64,000 nt of DNA from Amphiura filiformis (Eukaryota; Echinodermata; Ophiuroidea; Amphilepidida; Amphiuridae). The position numbers were made by a program, and so were the translations under genes. A model generated the notes under the pieces. It made no database searches. It saw nothing but the letters and a program-made list of their open reading frames with translations, and was not told the origin of the DNA. Shown one piece after another: positions 26,401-35,954 of this stretch. Each line of letters opens with the position of its first letter. Position 1 is the first letter of the stretch. The stretch spans positions 18,629,208-18,693,207 of the forward strand of contig NC_092642.1 in NCBI RefSeq assembly GCF_039555335.1, read 5' to 3'.

Positions 26401-29400
26401 CAATACGCTATAATTTTTGAGATAAATGCAAAAATAGGCCCAAAATTGGCCAGGGGTGTATAGTACCCCCTTAATGCACTTGTAAATGTTGTACCCATGG
26501 ACAAAAGGGTTACAGACAAACTCCAAACAAAATCTCAGTATAAGCCGATGAGGGGCGATCGTTCCATGAAATGCGACAGGCAAAACAGCTACGCAGGTAC
26601 CATGAAGACACACAATGCTCTTTCGCATATACATAAAGGCTCACATATACGCGAAGGCTCACAATGCTGGCGTCATTGATACACACGAACCTTATGAATA
26701 TGCGAGATAATTCACAGCATTCAATGCACAGGGACTTTGACTGTTAGAAAATAGTCTGTATTGGTCTTTGGTTGTACCCTCTTGCAGTTAAAGTGCTCGC
26801 ACAAGTCAAGACAACCTGAATACGTCACTGAAAAATTAAGCTTTCTTAATTGGTATGCAAGCTTTGGCTATGTTGTAGGCTTTTTGCCATGTTGTACAAT
26901 AAGGTATGCCACCCACACTGCCCATTTCCCTCCATGATGAACAATTCTCAAAAGAACCGACCAGATTATGTCAGACAGTAGTGGCTTCCCATATCGGACA
27001 AGCAGACTAGAGCTTTTCAGTGAAGTTACAATATATTTTTGTGTCATTGTTACAGTAATTCAAGAATCAAGCCTGGAGACTTTGACAGATATACTCCATG
27101 AATATGAGACAAAGGTATGCAAACTACTGAGGACTGCAGTGGACAAAGAAGCTATCACGGGATATACAGGTTTTCAAGTAAGGATATTGTCAATATTATG
27201 ATTGCATGTGATCACATCTAATCAACTGTGTCAGTGTTGCCATAGTTAAAGCTCTTTTCCACCCCAATTGGCTGTTTTCTTTCAGAAATCACTAACATCA
27301 CAAAATTTATAGGATCTTGGGTACCTTTTCTTGACAACTTAATTCATTGGACTCTTTGAGATGCATAGGAATGATTTTTACATTTACACCTCAGATTAAA
27401 ATCTTTGCAACATTGCTCATTGTCAGAAAAATATGGTCCAACCATGAAAGACAAGTTGTCTTTCAGATTGTAAATTGTTAACCCTGTGGATGTAGCATAA
27501 CTGTTGTATGGTACATAAACATTCCCAAATTTCAAGAGCTTCAACTTAGTTTGATAATGATAATCATTAGGACTAACAAGCAAACATTAATCTTACAGAA
27601 AGACAGTCAAGAAAAATAGATGTCTGTGTGTCAGAACTCAAACCCATGACCTTTTGTGTTTGAAGATCTCTAAAAATAAAATCCATATGTATGTTACATT
27701 CTTGTTAAACAAAAAGCATGCACATTTTATCATTGTATCAGTCATACTTTCCGCAAAACAATTGGCAATCACCGCATGTTTTTTTCCATCATCCTTCAGA
27801 CACATAATGGGAGTTTTAATAAGAGGGCTAGCTGTGACACAACTTAGGCCAAGAAAAAAAGAATGTATATCTCAGACATCCGCACGCATAGCTATGTGAA
27901 ATCCAATTTGTAAAATGCCTGTTAAAGATAGCATGATTATGGATATTTTGTTTCCTTATTCTTAGGATGTCCTAGCACAAGTGTTTCAAGAAATAGGTGT
28001 TGGAAGCACAGAAAAACTGTACAACTTCTGGAAGACAAGGGTCAAAGATTACAATACAGTGATACAGCATAGAAATGCACAACTCAAGGAACGTATGCAA
28101 TTGAAACGGGTATGTGGTACTGATTGATTAATTGATTTTATTTGGTTCCATATAAAATAGCTTTATAAAAATACAAAATACATACATATATTTAACAAGA
28201 AGTTTAAAATACATTACATAAGACACTTGACAAAATAAGAAATTAAAAGCTATACAATGTGAAGATAAAAATACACTAGGAATCGTGATAACCCATAAAG
28301 CCAGTGTTTCAGGCTTATTTCTACATATTTCGTGGTAGAGACTGGTTAATTCATCCATGTATATATTTTTGTTGTAATGGTGAACCAATTGAGAATGAAT
28401 TTGTTGTTAATTACAGAGCCTGTCTACCAGTAGCATGGGAGAGGACAGCAAGTCACCAAGGTAAGTCAACAGACCAGAGGAGTATTCATTACAAATGACC
28501 ATACAGGGATGTGCCGCAAACAATGGTCTCATTGTCAGTGGTACATCCCTACGCAAACCAAACTTGAGTACTACCCCCAGTCAATAGACTATTGATTCAA
28601 TATGAACAAGAAATGTGCAGTAGCATTAGAAATTAATTATCATTTGTACTTTTACATATAGATGCACAGGGCAGCTACACTACTCAGCAAAATTAAAAGA
28701 TCACACTTAGGCCTAAAAAATTGTTTGATTGGTATAACCTGACTGACCTTAAAAGTAGGCCCAGAATTTCAAGCCAGGAGGGGCAATTTTCCACCCAGTC
28801 AGTACTTTACTGATGATTGATTTATTAATAGTAAAAGGACATGTTGTAAGTTAATTTCATACACTCTTTGATAGCAAGAACCAATCAGAGCAAGCGTTAG
28901 AAAAATCCAAAACATGCATTGATTGTGTCTAATTGCACTCCGCGTACTACGCAAAGTGCTTTCGCACACCGTCACGTAGGATTGATTCAATCTTCGGTGG
29001 GTTGATGCATTTATATTTGGTTCTATTTTCCAACATTTTTCATGTTTTATAGTGACTAGCGGGACACCCGCGCTACGCGCGGGTCCCCGCTAGGTGAGTA
29101 AATGGGAGCGTTCACTAAAACGGAAGGAATTACTGAACAGGTCATTTAAAAGGTAAATTTCATTTATCTGAGTCTGACCCTCGTTAAGCCTAAGTTTCCA
29201 TTTTAGCTTCTTTAGCTTGTGATTTCCCGTTTTCATGTTATTTATTTAGTCCTCAGTTTAATAGCTTTTTTTATTTAAATCATCTAATTTTATTAGATTT
29301 TATTATTCTTTCCTTCTTTAGCCTATTTTATTCCCGTTTTCTTACTGTGAATAACTATAGGCTAACCCACATACTCGTAGGCCTACCTGTTTGTCCTCAT

Positions 29401-32400
29401 TTTGTTTTCTTTTTAAATTACAGTAGGCCTACCTCTTCATGTTGTTTGTACTTTTTAACACACATCTTTTCCCCGTATTTATTACGCCTACGGTCGGTCG
29501 TTCACCCGTATTATCATTCATTGCGCGACTTCGCGCCGCTTACGCCGACATGGCGTAGTGCTGCGTTACATTACGCAGCGCTATCGCTGATAGCTTACGC
29601 GAGCGGCTTGGCATTAGAAACACCCGTACGACGCGCACAGGCTAGCTTGACAACTGACTCCCTTTTTGTTTACCCAGCATAGCAACGTACCACATTTTCA
29701 CTGATTTTGAGGCCAATTCTTGACCGTTTTCAACCAAATAAAGTTTAAACACGTTCCCGTATATTCATCGATCTCCCGTATGAATTTGGCGACATTTGGA
29801 TCGAAACGTGACGGAGCCTTTCCATGATACATAGATACATAGATACATACATAGATAGATACATACAACATTTCCCTATTTATTGTCTCGCCTGAATGTT
29901 CAGGGAGAGACTTAGTAATCACTATGGTGTGTGTGTGTCCGTGTGTGTGTGGGGGTGGGGGTGTGTGCGTGTGTGGGTTCGGAAAAAGCTTGTGAACGCG
30001 TTATCTTGAGAACCGTAAGTGCTATGATGATGAAACTTTATAGGGGGTAGCATGACCAAAGGGTGTCGACCTGATTAGATTTTGAGCGCAAAATATGGTA
30101 ATTAAGTACCTAATTTGCATAATTTATGCGTAATAAGCAAAATACCTTGTGAACAGATTATCTGGAGATCCGTATGGGGTACAGTGACGTAACTTGGGGG
30201 GGAGTAGCGTGGCCAGATGGTCTCGACCTGATTAGATTTTCAGCGCAAAATATGGTAATTAAGTACCTAATTTGCATAATTTATGCGTATTTGATGCGTA
30301 TCAAGCAAAAAACCCTTGTGAACAGCTTATCTGGAGATCCGTATGGGGTACAGTGACGTAACTTGGTGGGGAGTAGCGTGGCCAGATGTTCTCGACCTGA
30401 TTAGATTTTCAGCGCAAAATATGCTAATTAAGTACCTATTTTGCATAATTTATGCGTATTTGATGCGTATCAAGCAAAAAACCCTTGTGAACAGCTTATC
30501 TGGAGATCCGTATGGGGTACAGTGACGTAACTTGGTGGGGAGTAGCGGGGCCAGAGGTTCTCGACCTGATTAGATTTTGAGCGTAAAATATGGTAATTAA
30601 GTACCTAATTTGCATAATATATGCGTAATAAGCAAAATACCTTGTGAACAGATTATCTGGAGATCCGTATGGGGTACAGTGACGTAACTTGGTGGGGAGT
30701 TGCATGGCCAGAGGTACTCGACCTGATTAGAGTTTCATGAGGTCAAAGGTCACATCCAAGGTCAAAGGTCAACTCAGGTCACCAAATCTTTTAATAATTA
30801 ATTTTCAACTGTGCATCACATATCCCAATAACAGCTTGACCGGTCATGTAATTAAGGAAATATGATGACTTTAAGATAGTCGCTTTCTTTGTAAAGTATA
30901 GCAAAGTAGCACTTTCAATGAGTGATAACTCGTAAAGGAAGCATCTTTCTGTTTTGATTTATTTGATGAAATAGTTCTTTGGTATTGCCAAATTTGATTT
31001 TTCAGCGCAACATACTTTATCCAATTTCGTGAGGTCAAAGGTCACATACAAGGTCAAAGGTCAACTGAGGTCACCAAATCTTTTAATAATTAATTTTCAA
31101 CTGTGCATCACATATCCCAATAACAGCTTGATCGGTCATGTAATTAAGGAAATATGACGACTTTAAGATAGTCGCTTTCCATGTTAAGTATAGCAAAGTA
31201 GCACTTTCAATGAGTGATAACTCGTAAAGGAAGCATCTTTCTGTTTTGATTTATTACTTTGATGAAATAGTTCTTTGGTTTTGCCAATTTTTTGGAAGGT
31301 CATCCGAGGTCACTCAGGGGTCATCTGAGGTCAAGTTATTAAAAACTGTCGTATGGGCATGAAACTTGATGGGTACAGTCAACATTTCAAGGCAAATTTT
31401 TGGAAGTTCATTTTGGGGTCACCAGGGGTCATCTGAGGTCAAATTAGTAAAAACTGTCGTATGGGCATGAAACTTGGTGGGTACAGTCATCATTTAAAGC
31501 CAAATATTTGGAAGGTCATTTTGGGGTCACCAGGGGTCATCTGAGGTCAAATTAGTAAAAACTGTCGTATGGACATGAAACTTGGTGGGTACAGTCAACA
31601 TTTCAAACCAAATTTTTGGAAGGTCATTTTGGGGTCATCTGAGGTCAAATTAGTAAAAACTGTTGGATGGACATGAAACTTGGTGGGTACAGTCAACATT
31701 TAAAGCCAAATTTTTGGAAGGTCATTTTGAGGTTACCAGGGGTCATCTGAGGTCAAATTAGTAAAACTGTCGGATGGGCATGAAACTTGGTGGGTACAGT
31801 CAACATTTAAAGCCAAATTTTTGGAAGGTCATGTCGGGGTCACCAGGGGTCATCTGAGGTCAAATTAGTAAGAACTGTCGTATGGTCATGCAACTTGGTG
31901 GGTACAGTCAACATTTAAAACCAAATATTTGGAAGGTAATTTCGGAGTCACCAGGGGTCATCTGAGGACAAATTAGTAAAAACTCGTATGGGCATGAAAC
32001 TTGCTGGGTACAGTCAACATTTAAAGCCAAATTTTTGGAAGGTCATTTCGAGGCCACCAGGGGTCATCTGAGGTCAAATTAGGAAAAACTGTCGTATGGG
32101 CATGAAACTTAGCACGAGGGGTACAGTCAACATTTAGAGCCAAAATTTTAGAAAGTCATTTTAGGGCCACCAGGGGTCATCTGAGGTCATATTAGTAAAA
32201 ACTGTTGCATGGGCATGAAACTTGGTGGGTACAGTTTCCATCGGCCAGATAATCGTGCCCAGCTGATAACCGCCAAATTCATTTACCTCTCTACCAACAG
32301 TTATCGCAAAAGCAGGCGGTCATGAAAGCAGGCGAGACTCGTGGTTCGAGAACCGCCTTGTAGTAAGATAATGTTGTAATAAAAACAGCAAAAATCATGT

Positions 32401-35212
32401 GCTGTTTTTCTTCTCGTGTACGAAATAGGTTAATGAACGCGTATTACTTATTGCACTGATGTTGATGTGTCTAATGCACTCCCCCCTTCGGGGCTCGTGC
32501 ATTAGACGCATCAACATCAGCGCGCATGCATTATTTTGTCTAATATCTATCGCAACAAGTAATATGTGTTCATTAACCTATAAATGTTAGTAATTTGTTC
32601 AACTTGAACTTCTCTACATTAATTCACAGGATGAAAGAAGAACCATTCTCAGACATTCACTTCCCAGAGACCGATCAAGAACATGAACCACCAGTAGAGG
32701 GCGCTAGTGAATCACAATCACAACCATTAGCATTCAGTAACCTGGATCTAGATGAGGCGTCTAGAGCAGCAAGTAATATCCCGGTTGAAGGAGAAGGTCA
32801 ATGGCCTGCATACATCAAAACAGAAGCTCCAGAGGGGGCAGGACAGAATGACGACTCTAGAAATGTCGCTGATTCAGCCGCTAGTGAACATGTAAGCAGG
32901 GTTTCACTATTATAGAGTTTTATTTCCACATTCTTATTTAGAGAAGACCAGACTTTTGTCAGGTATTGGTTCCTCATAGACAATGTTGCACATACTTCCC
33001 CCACCCCCATTCCTTGCACTTTTGGTCTGACTGGCTCATTGTGGCAGCTTGATATTTTTAGTTGACCGCTGGCCCTGGTAAGAACCTGGTTTGGCTCCTA
33101 GATAATAATACTTGTTTAGTTTGGTGGTTATGTCGAAGGTTTGGTTCACAATGTCGGAATATGAAAGGTTCCCTGTGTTGAATCTAATCCTAACCCAAAC
33201 CTTAACAATAACCTTTAACCCTAGCCCTTACCCTAACCTTAAATATGGCCTAACCCTAGCCAACTTTATTTCCTATTCAACATAATGAACCTTATTTCAT
33301 ATTCGTCATAGCAAGCAGTATAGCCATCCTTTGACATAGCCATCCATTGACATAGCGGATGGACACCAGTCTGGTTCCAATGCCAAATAGAGTTAACATG
33401 GGCATGAACTGAGAACATTTTGAACTATTTTTGAGGTACTTTTGCATTAAATTTCATGATACCTATTAGAGTATCCATACAATAATAAAGTGTGATACTT
33501 TCTTATCTGTTAACAGAATGAAGATGAAAGTGCGGGTAGTTTTGTGAGTGAGTCTCCAAGTATTGTTGATATAGATGTGACGTCTCCACCTAAGAACATG
33601 CCATCATCATCACAGGAATTGGCTAGTCCACCACCACCAAAGAAAAAGTAAGGCATTACATTTGTAAATCTATAGTATAATCAGTAGCAAAATAGGCAGG
33701 GCTTATAACAGCATAAATTGATACTGAACAGTGTAGGTGCATTATGAGCACAAGAGATGTGTACTGCATATGATATATAAGTGATGAGTGTCACTTTTAA
33801 TTACGCAAAGCAGTGTGCATATGAAAAGATTACATTTTTATACCAAAATTGACCTAGAAAAGGGGGCCATCATTCTAGATGCTCAGAAACTGTATTATAT
33901 ACATCCCTGTATGACCATAAGGCCAAAAAAAAATATTGTTGTGTTGCCCTCAAGTGGAAAAATGGGAAAGTTGGGTCGGCCGGTCGGATTTCTTTTTCTT
34001 TTTTTTTTTTTTTTTTTTTAACCATCAGATTTTAAAAATCCCCTCAAATATTAAATAATGCTTCTTCAATTAGGGACATTTGTCAATTTTGACTTCTGGA
34101 TACCTGTTAGACATCAATTAAAGACTAGTCTTTCAATATAATATTAATTTTAAGTGAAAAACATTGATTTTTTGAACAAATCTGTAAAAATCATCATTCC
34201 AAAAACAAAAAAACAAAAAATTATGTAATTCCCTGATTTTTCAGGATTTAGGACCGGACGGTTGAGGGCAACACAACAATTTTTTTTTTTGGCCTAATCC
34301 CTGGTAAGAGTTAACAAAGTTTCCAAATGAACACTGAGAGTAGACTCTGTAAAATGTCACAAAAGTTTAACAATCAGTATTTCTTAGGACCTAAGAGGGT
34401 TGTATAATTCAGAGCCAATTGTCTTGAGCCTAGATTGGTGCATACACTCACATAACTGCCTGATAGTGCACCTCTAAACTTGATTATCCGCATATTTCTT
34501 CAATCTTCATGGGTTTAAAATAAAGTTGTGTCAGGATCTACATTTAGAATCAGCACCAGCAATAATGATATAGGAAAGTTGTAAACATAACTGATATTGT
34601 CATATTGTTCAACCTGGTTAAAGCCATATTATAACATTTGCTAAGGAGAACGCCCTCAAAAAAATTTTTAATTCTGGTTTTTACACGATTGTAATGTACT
34701 TTAGTCAATAAAGATACTCTGTAAAAATCAAGACTTTAGGTGCTGTAGTTTTGTCAAAATCCGAGATTTTGAATAAAACGATGGAACCGGCGTTTTATTA
34801 TTACGATGGAAATATTATTCGAATACGTATGCACAGTACGTACACGGCGTGCGAGATACCCATACACACACATCCCGAGGATCGTACCGTATTACAACCG
34901 CGGGAGTAACATGCATGGGCGCTAGTAGTAAATAAAAATTTTCTATGCTTTACCTCACTTGTTCGGCTCACAATTAAAAGGGGACATATTTGACAGTAAA
35001 AGCTAACATTTTATGGAAAATAAATACTAATCTATTTTTACAGAAATGTTATAATATGGCTTTAACTGAGTATACTATCAACACCAATAAATCAGAACAC
35101 CTAACCCAATCCACCTTCTCAGCCTGTTTGTATTGTGTCATTCTGATTAAATATGTACATTATATCTTTTTCTCTTTTCAGGAGGAAAAAATCTGGAGGA
35201 ACCCCATCTTGA
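17398..35212 (+). CDS. SUPT7L: STAGA/SAGA complex 65-kDa subunit gamma (STAF65-gamma), complete gene
   Basis: SUPT7L is a nuclear core subunit of the SAGA/STAGA histone acetyltransferase coactivator; its histone-fold region pairs with another subunit. Coding exons: 17398-17451, 18912-19081, 20153-20264, 21526-21620, 25704-25813, 27056-27177, 27966-28109, 28417-28460, 32630-32891, 33517-33647, 35182-35212. They sum to 1275 nt, 424 codons plus TGA, close to the roughly 414 of the human protein, and every junction phase agrees. Family landmarks in order: HWGEF (about 23), LSLNTIQLLKQN, then the histone-fold block RRAVGTICAHSGFE.. SSLETLTDILHEYE.. LLRTAVDKEA (about 168-220), DVLAQVFQEIGVGS, FWKTRVKDYN, the SUMO-like MKEEPFSD and YIKTE, and a basic tail KKKRKKSGG. 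The first exon is inferred from phase and context. Confidence 0.93.
17660..17985 (+). repeat. Dispersed repeat, copy 1 (second copy at 54815-55112)
   Basis: Shares with 54815-55112 long blocks such as GATCGGCTGTGTTTACTTCT, GAACTTCCATTGCTTTACA and CATGCTTCAGCGAATCCGA. Both copies sit just downstream of a predicted first exon (SUPT7L, METTL25B). Confidence 0.8.
18735..18830 (+). mobile_element. Fragment of the hAT-type MITE seen intact at 37103-37393
   Basis: Matches its left end: CTTAGCTAGCCA, GACGGGGAGTTTG and GGGACAGGCAAAATTA. A further weak copy is at about 19721-19790. Confidence 0.7.
18912..19081 (+). CDS. SUPT7L: SUPT7L exon 2
   Basis: The acceptor is CCAACAG at 18905-18911, with only a weak pyrimidine tract (the exact boundary is the least certain in this gene); donor CC|GTAAGT. 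It encodes VVHSHWGEFI and the proline/lysine-rich segment up to NKNPQP, matching the RYWGEI region of the family. Confidence 0.75.
19429..19693. mobile_element. TIR element with GGCCAAAAAAAA ends
   Basis: The left AGGCCAAAA..GGTTTGTCTCAAAGCTCACG is inverted at the right CGTGCAAGCTTTGAGACGAA..TTTGGCC. A very A/T-rich centre. In SUPT7L intron 2. Confidence 0.8.
20153..20264 (+). CDS. SUPT7L: SUPT7L exon 3
   Basis: Acceptor TTTTTTTACGTTTCCAG; donor AGC|GTAAGT. It encodes LPAELCRPDQLSLNTIQLLK, matching the conserved LTIHTIQL segment. Confidence 0.92.
20351..20647 (+). mobile_element. tRNA-derived SINE
   Basis: A box-like GGTTAGCTGAATTGGTACGG, B box-like GAGTTTCGAGCCC, then the conserved SINE core 'CCCTGGGCAAGGAACTAAT'. 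Its far end is interrupted by the TIR element at 20648-20921. Confidence 0.7.
20648..20921. mobile_element. MITE with GGCCCTAATTTGGTAAAA ends
   Basis: The left GGCCCTAATTTGGTAAAACG..CTAACTTGAAATT is inverted at the right AATTTCAAGTTAG..TTTTACCAAATCAGGGCC, a TIR of about 34 bp with three mismatches. Confidence 0.85.
20972..21270 (-). mobile_element. tRNA-derived SINE (minus strand)
   Basis: On the minus strand: head GCACGGTGGCTCAGTGGTTA (A box), GTGGGTTCGATTCCCC (B box), core CCTTGGGCAAGGCGCTTTG, and tail ending CGCTATATAAATATC, the usual SINE order. Confidence 0.85.
21526..21620 (+). CDS. SUPT7L: SUPT7L exon 4 (first of 31 tandem copies)
   Basis: The only copy with a genuine acceptor (TTGTTGAACTCTTCAG at 21510-21525). 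It is 95 nt, entered in phase 0 and left with AG, encoding KYDDKSNVPLLASPPPPTSE and MKYSADMDSPE. Its donor GTAAG (21621-21625) joins AG to C of exon 5 to give Ser. Reading past this donor meets TAA immediately (AGG TAA), so only copy 1 spliced at its own donor gives the full protein. Confidence 0.88.
21526..24625 (+). repeat. 31-copy, 100-bp minisatellite made of exon 4 plus its 5' splice site
   Basis: Unit = 95-nt exon + GTAAG. Copy n starts at 21526+100(n-1), and there is no indel in 3100 bp. Variable positions: AGC/AGT (silent), GTACCC/GTATCC (P to S; copies 9 and 19), AAA/AAG (silent), GCC/GTC (A to V), one C to A in copy 22, and one A to T at the start of copy 23. Copies 9-18 and 19-28 carry the same ordered variants apart from copies 22 and 23, implying a 10-copy block duplication. 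Copies 2-31 lie in the intron after exon 4, each with a consensus-like donor. Confidence 0.97.
24749..25222. mobile_element. TIR element, 470 bp
   Basis: Ends of about 50 bp are inverted: GGCCCCCAACTCAACACAAA..ACCATGAGAGTTACCAAAT versus ATTTGGTAACTCTCATGG..TTTGTGTTGAATTGGGGGC. The interior has a direct repeat around AAAATAGGGGTATTTAATTT. Confidence 0.85.
25415..25590. mobile_element. MITE-like TIR element, copy 2 of 3
   Basis: GGCTATTTCAGTTGAAATGC at the left versus ATTTCAACTGGTATAACCCA at the right. Confidence 0.8.
25704..25813 (+). CDS. SUPT7L: SUPT7L exon 5
   Basis: Acceptor TTACTTTCTAG; donor AAT|GTAAGTG. It encodes SMDKIPLTDGTVEIDNSVAR and the start of the histone-fold region, GRRAVGTICAHSGFE. 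A MITE begins only 22 bp beyond the exon end. Confidence 0.93.
25836..25991. mobile_element. MITE-like TIR element, copy 3 of 3
   Basis: GGGCTATTCCAGTTGAAATC versus GATTTCAACTGGCTTAGCCC; the best-preserved ends of the three copies. Confidence 0.85.
26135..26473. mobile_element. Foldback element with arms of about 130 bp
   Basis: Left: AGGGGTACTACACCCTGGC.., ATTATAGGGGCAAG.., TGCAACTACTGCACTG; all recur inverted on the right, ending CAGGGGTGTATAGTACCCCC. Loop about 70 nt. In SUPT7L intron 5. Confidence 0.88.
27056..27177 (+). CDS. SUPT7L: SUPT7L exon 6 (histone-fold core)
   Basis: Acceptor GTCATTGTTACAG; donor CAA|GTAAGG. It encodes IQESSLETLTDILHEYE and LLRTAVDKEAITGYTGFQ, the best-conserved part of the family. 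Confidence 0.95.
27966..28109 (+). CDS. SUPT7L: SUPT7L exon 7
   Basis: Acceptor CTTATTCTTAG; donor CGG|GTATGT; exactly 48 codons. It encodes DVLAQVFQEIGVGS and FWKTRVKDYNTVIQHRN. Confidence 0.95.
28417..28460 (+). CDS. SUPT7L: SUPT7L exon 8 (44-nt small exon)
   Basis: Acceptor TTGTTAATTACAG; donor AG|GTAAGT. It encodes SLSTSSMGEDSKSP, and its phases bridge exons 7 and 9. Confidence 0.85.
29050..29090. repeat. GC-rich near-perfect palindrome
   Basis: CTAGCGGGACACCCGCGC, TACG, then CGCGGGTCCCCGCTAG. An isolated GC peak in AT-rich intron. The sequence after it (to about 29690) looks like the body of a repeat that I cannot name. Confidence 0.7.
29985..30735 (+). repeat. Tandem repeat, about 156-169 bp unit, four to five copies
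   Basis: GGAGATCCGTATGGGGTACA recurs near 30165, 30334, 30503 and 30659, with TTAAGTACCTAATTTGCATA in each unit. Preceded by a (GT)n run near 29925-29975. Confidence 0.88.
30736..31296 (+). repeat. Direct duplication, about 290-bp unit, with DR1-like AGGTCA pairs
   Basis: Two copies of a block beginning GAGGTCAAAGGTCACAT and containing TTTTCAACTGTGCATCACAT and AGATAGTCGCTTTC. Perfect AGGTCA-A-AGGTCA pairs are at 30740-30752 and 30759-30771, and again near 31032. Confidence 0.88.
31297..32245 (+). repeat. Half-site satellite, second array, about 9 units
   Basis: Same family as 3885-5200 (CATGAAACTTGGTGGGTACA, GGGTCACCAGGGGTCATCTG, AGGTCAAATTAGTAAAA). Units keep GGGTCA-4-GGGTCA-4-AGGTCA spacing. 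Confidence 0.9.
32426..32582. repeat. Snap-back palindrome, arms about 65 bp
   Basis: TAGGTTAATGAACGCGTATT.. and GATGTTGATGTGTCTAATGC are inverted as GCATTAGACGCATCAACATC.. and TTCATTAACCTA around a CCCCTTCGGGG centre. It ends 47 bp before SUPT7L exon 9, so it lies across the branch-point region of that intron. Confidence 0.85.
32630..32891 (+). CDS. SUPT7L: SUPT7L exon 9
   Basis: Acceptor TTAATTCACAG; donor CAT|GTAAGC. An acidic linker with two SUMO-consensus-like sites (MKEE near its start, IKTE near residue 348); both correspond to IKEE and VKME in the vertebrate protein. Confidence 0.94.
33195..33258 (-). repeat. Short degenerate telomere-like repeat (CCCTAA-type)
   Basis: AACCTTTAACCCTAGCCC, TTACCCTAACCTTA and CTAACCCTAGCC. 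The opposite-strand form TTAGGGTTAGGTTAGGATTA is near 61101. Too short and imperfect to call a true interstitial telomere. Confidence 0.5.
33517..33647 (+). CDS. SUPT7L: SUPT7L exon 10
   Basis: Acceptor TTATCTGTTAACAG; donor AAAAA|GTAAGG. Ser/Pro/acidic: NEDESAGSFVSESPSIVDID then SPPPPKKK. Confidence 0.9.
33921..34294. mobile_element. TIR element with GGCCAAAAAAAAA ends
   Basis: GGCCAAAAAAAAATATTGTT, GTGTTGCCCTCAA versus TTGAGGGCAACACAACAA then TTTTTTTTGGCC. Same end type as 19429-19693 but a different subterminal sequence. In SUPT7L intron 10. Confidence 0.85.
34617..35067. mobile_element. MITE with GTTAAAGCCATATTATAACA ends
   Basis: GTTAAAGCCATATTATAACA versus TGTTATAATATGGCTTTAAC, a near-perfect inversion. 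In SUPT7L intron 10. Confidence 0.9.
35182..35212 (+). CDS. SUPT7L: SUPT7L exon 11 (last codons and stop)
   Basis: Acceptor TTTTTCTCTTTTCAG; codes RKKSGGTPS then TGA, a basic C-terminus like that of the family. A possible AATAAA is at 35667-35672. Confidence 0.88.
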
Positions 35213-35954
35213 AGATTTTCTACTCTTGCTGCTGAGCATGATGTTTACACTATCTCCCATGTGTATATAATGAATATGTATTTATTTCGTCTGTAAATCA
35301 TGCATCATGCGTGTTGCATCAGTATTATGTAAATGTGTACCATCAAGCAGTTCAACTGTCTCACTAGTAATGGCAGAGCCAGAAATTTGCAAAAGTTGAA
35401 ATTTGTGTAATTTTGGGATTTTAAGGCTAAAAGTGGGAGGGTAAATGGGAGGGGGAAGAAAAAATATTTGGGGTCCATTGATATAGAATGGCGTGCACGC
35501 AAATGGCTTTCCTTGCCCCCTCCCCCACTCGCCCCACCTCGTAGTACCGCCCCACTTCATAGTACTGCGACTGCTCACTAGATATGTGATGCAAAACCCG
35601 AAGAAAAGACCAATGAAAATACAAAACAGTTACCATGATATAGACCACTTGACATCATTGTTTATCAATAAAGGCGAGGGACTGGTCTATCGATATGCTT
35701 GAATGAACTGCTACACTGTTCAATGGCTTTCTTGTACTATATGAAATGTGGTGGGTGATTTAAAATGCACGTGCCCTGAGCAAACTACAATGCGTACACA
35801 CACTGCAGGGCAAAAAACAATGTAAATTGCCATAATTTGTACGCAAACTGCTGGGTAATGACGTTACATGTCAAGTGGTCTACAGTTTAAAGGATTCTTG
35901 CAGTATTCTAATTATTCTCAAGAGGAAGATTGTGATTCAAAGTTATAGTGTTTG

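Noticed and set aside
32300-32390. Possible tRNA-like GGTTCGAGAACC box
   Set aside because: No A box at the right distance; not supportable.
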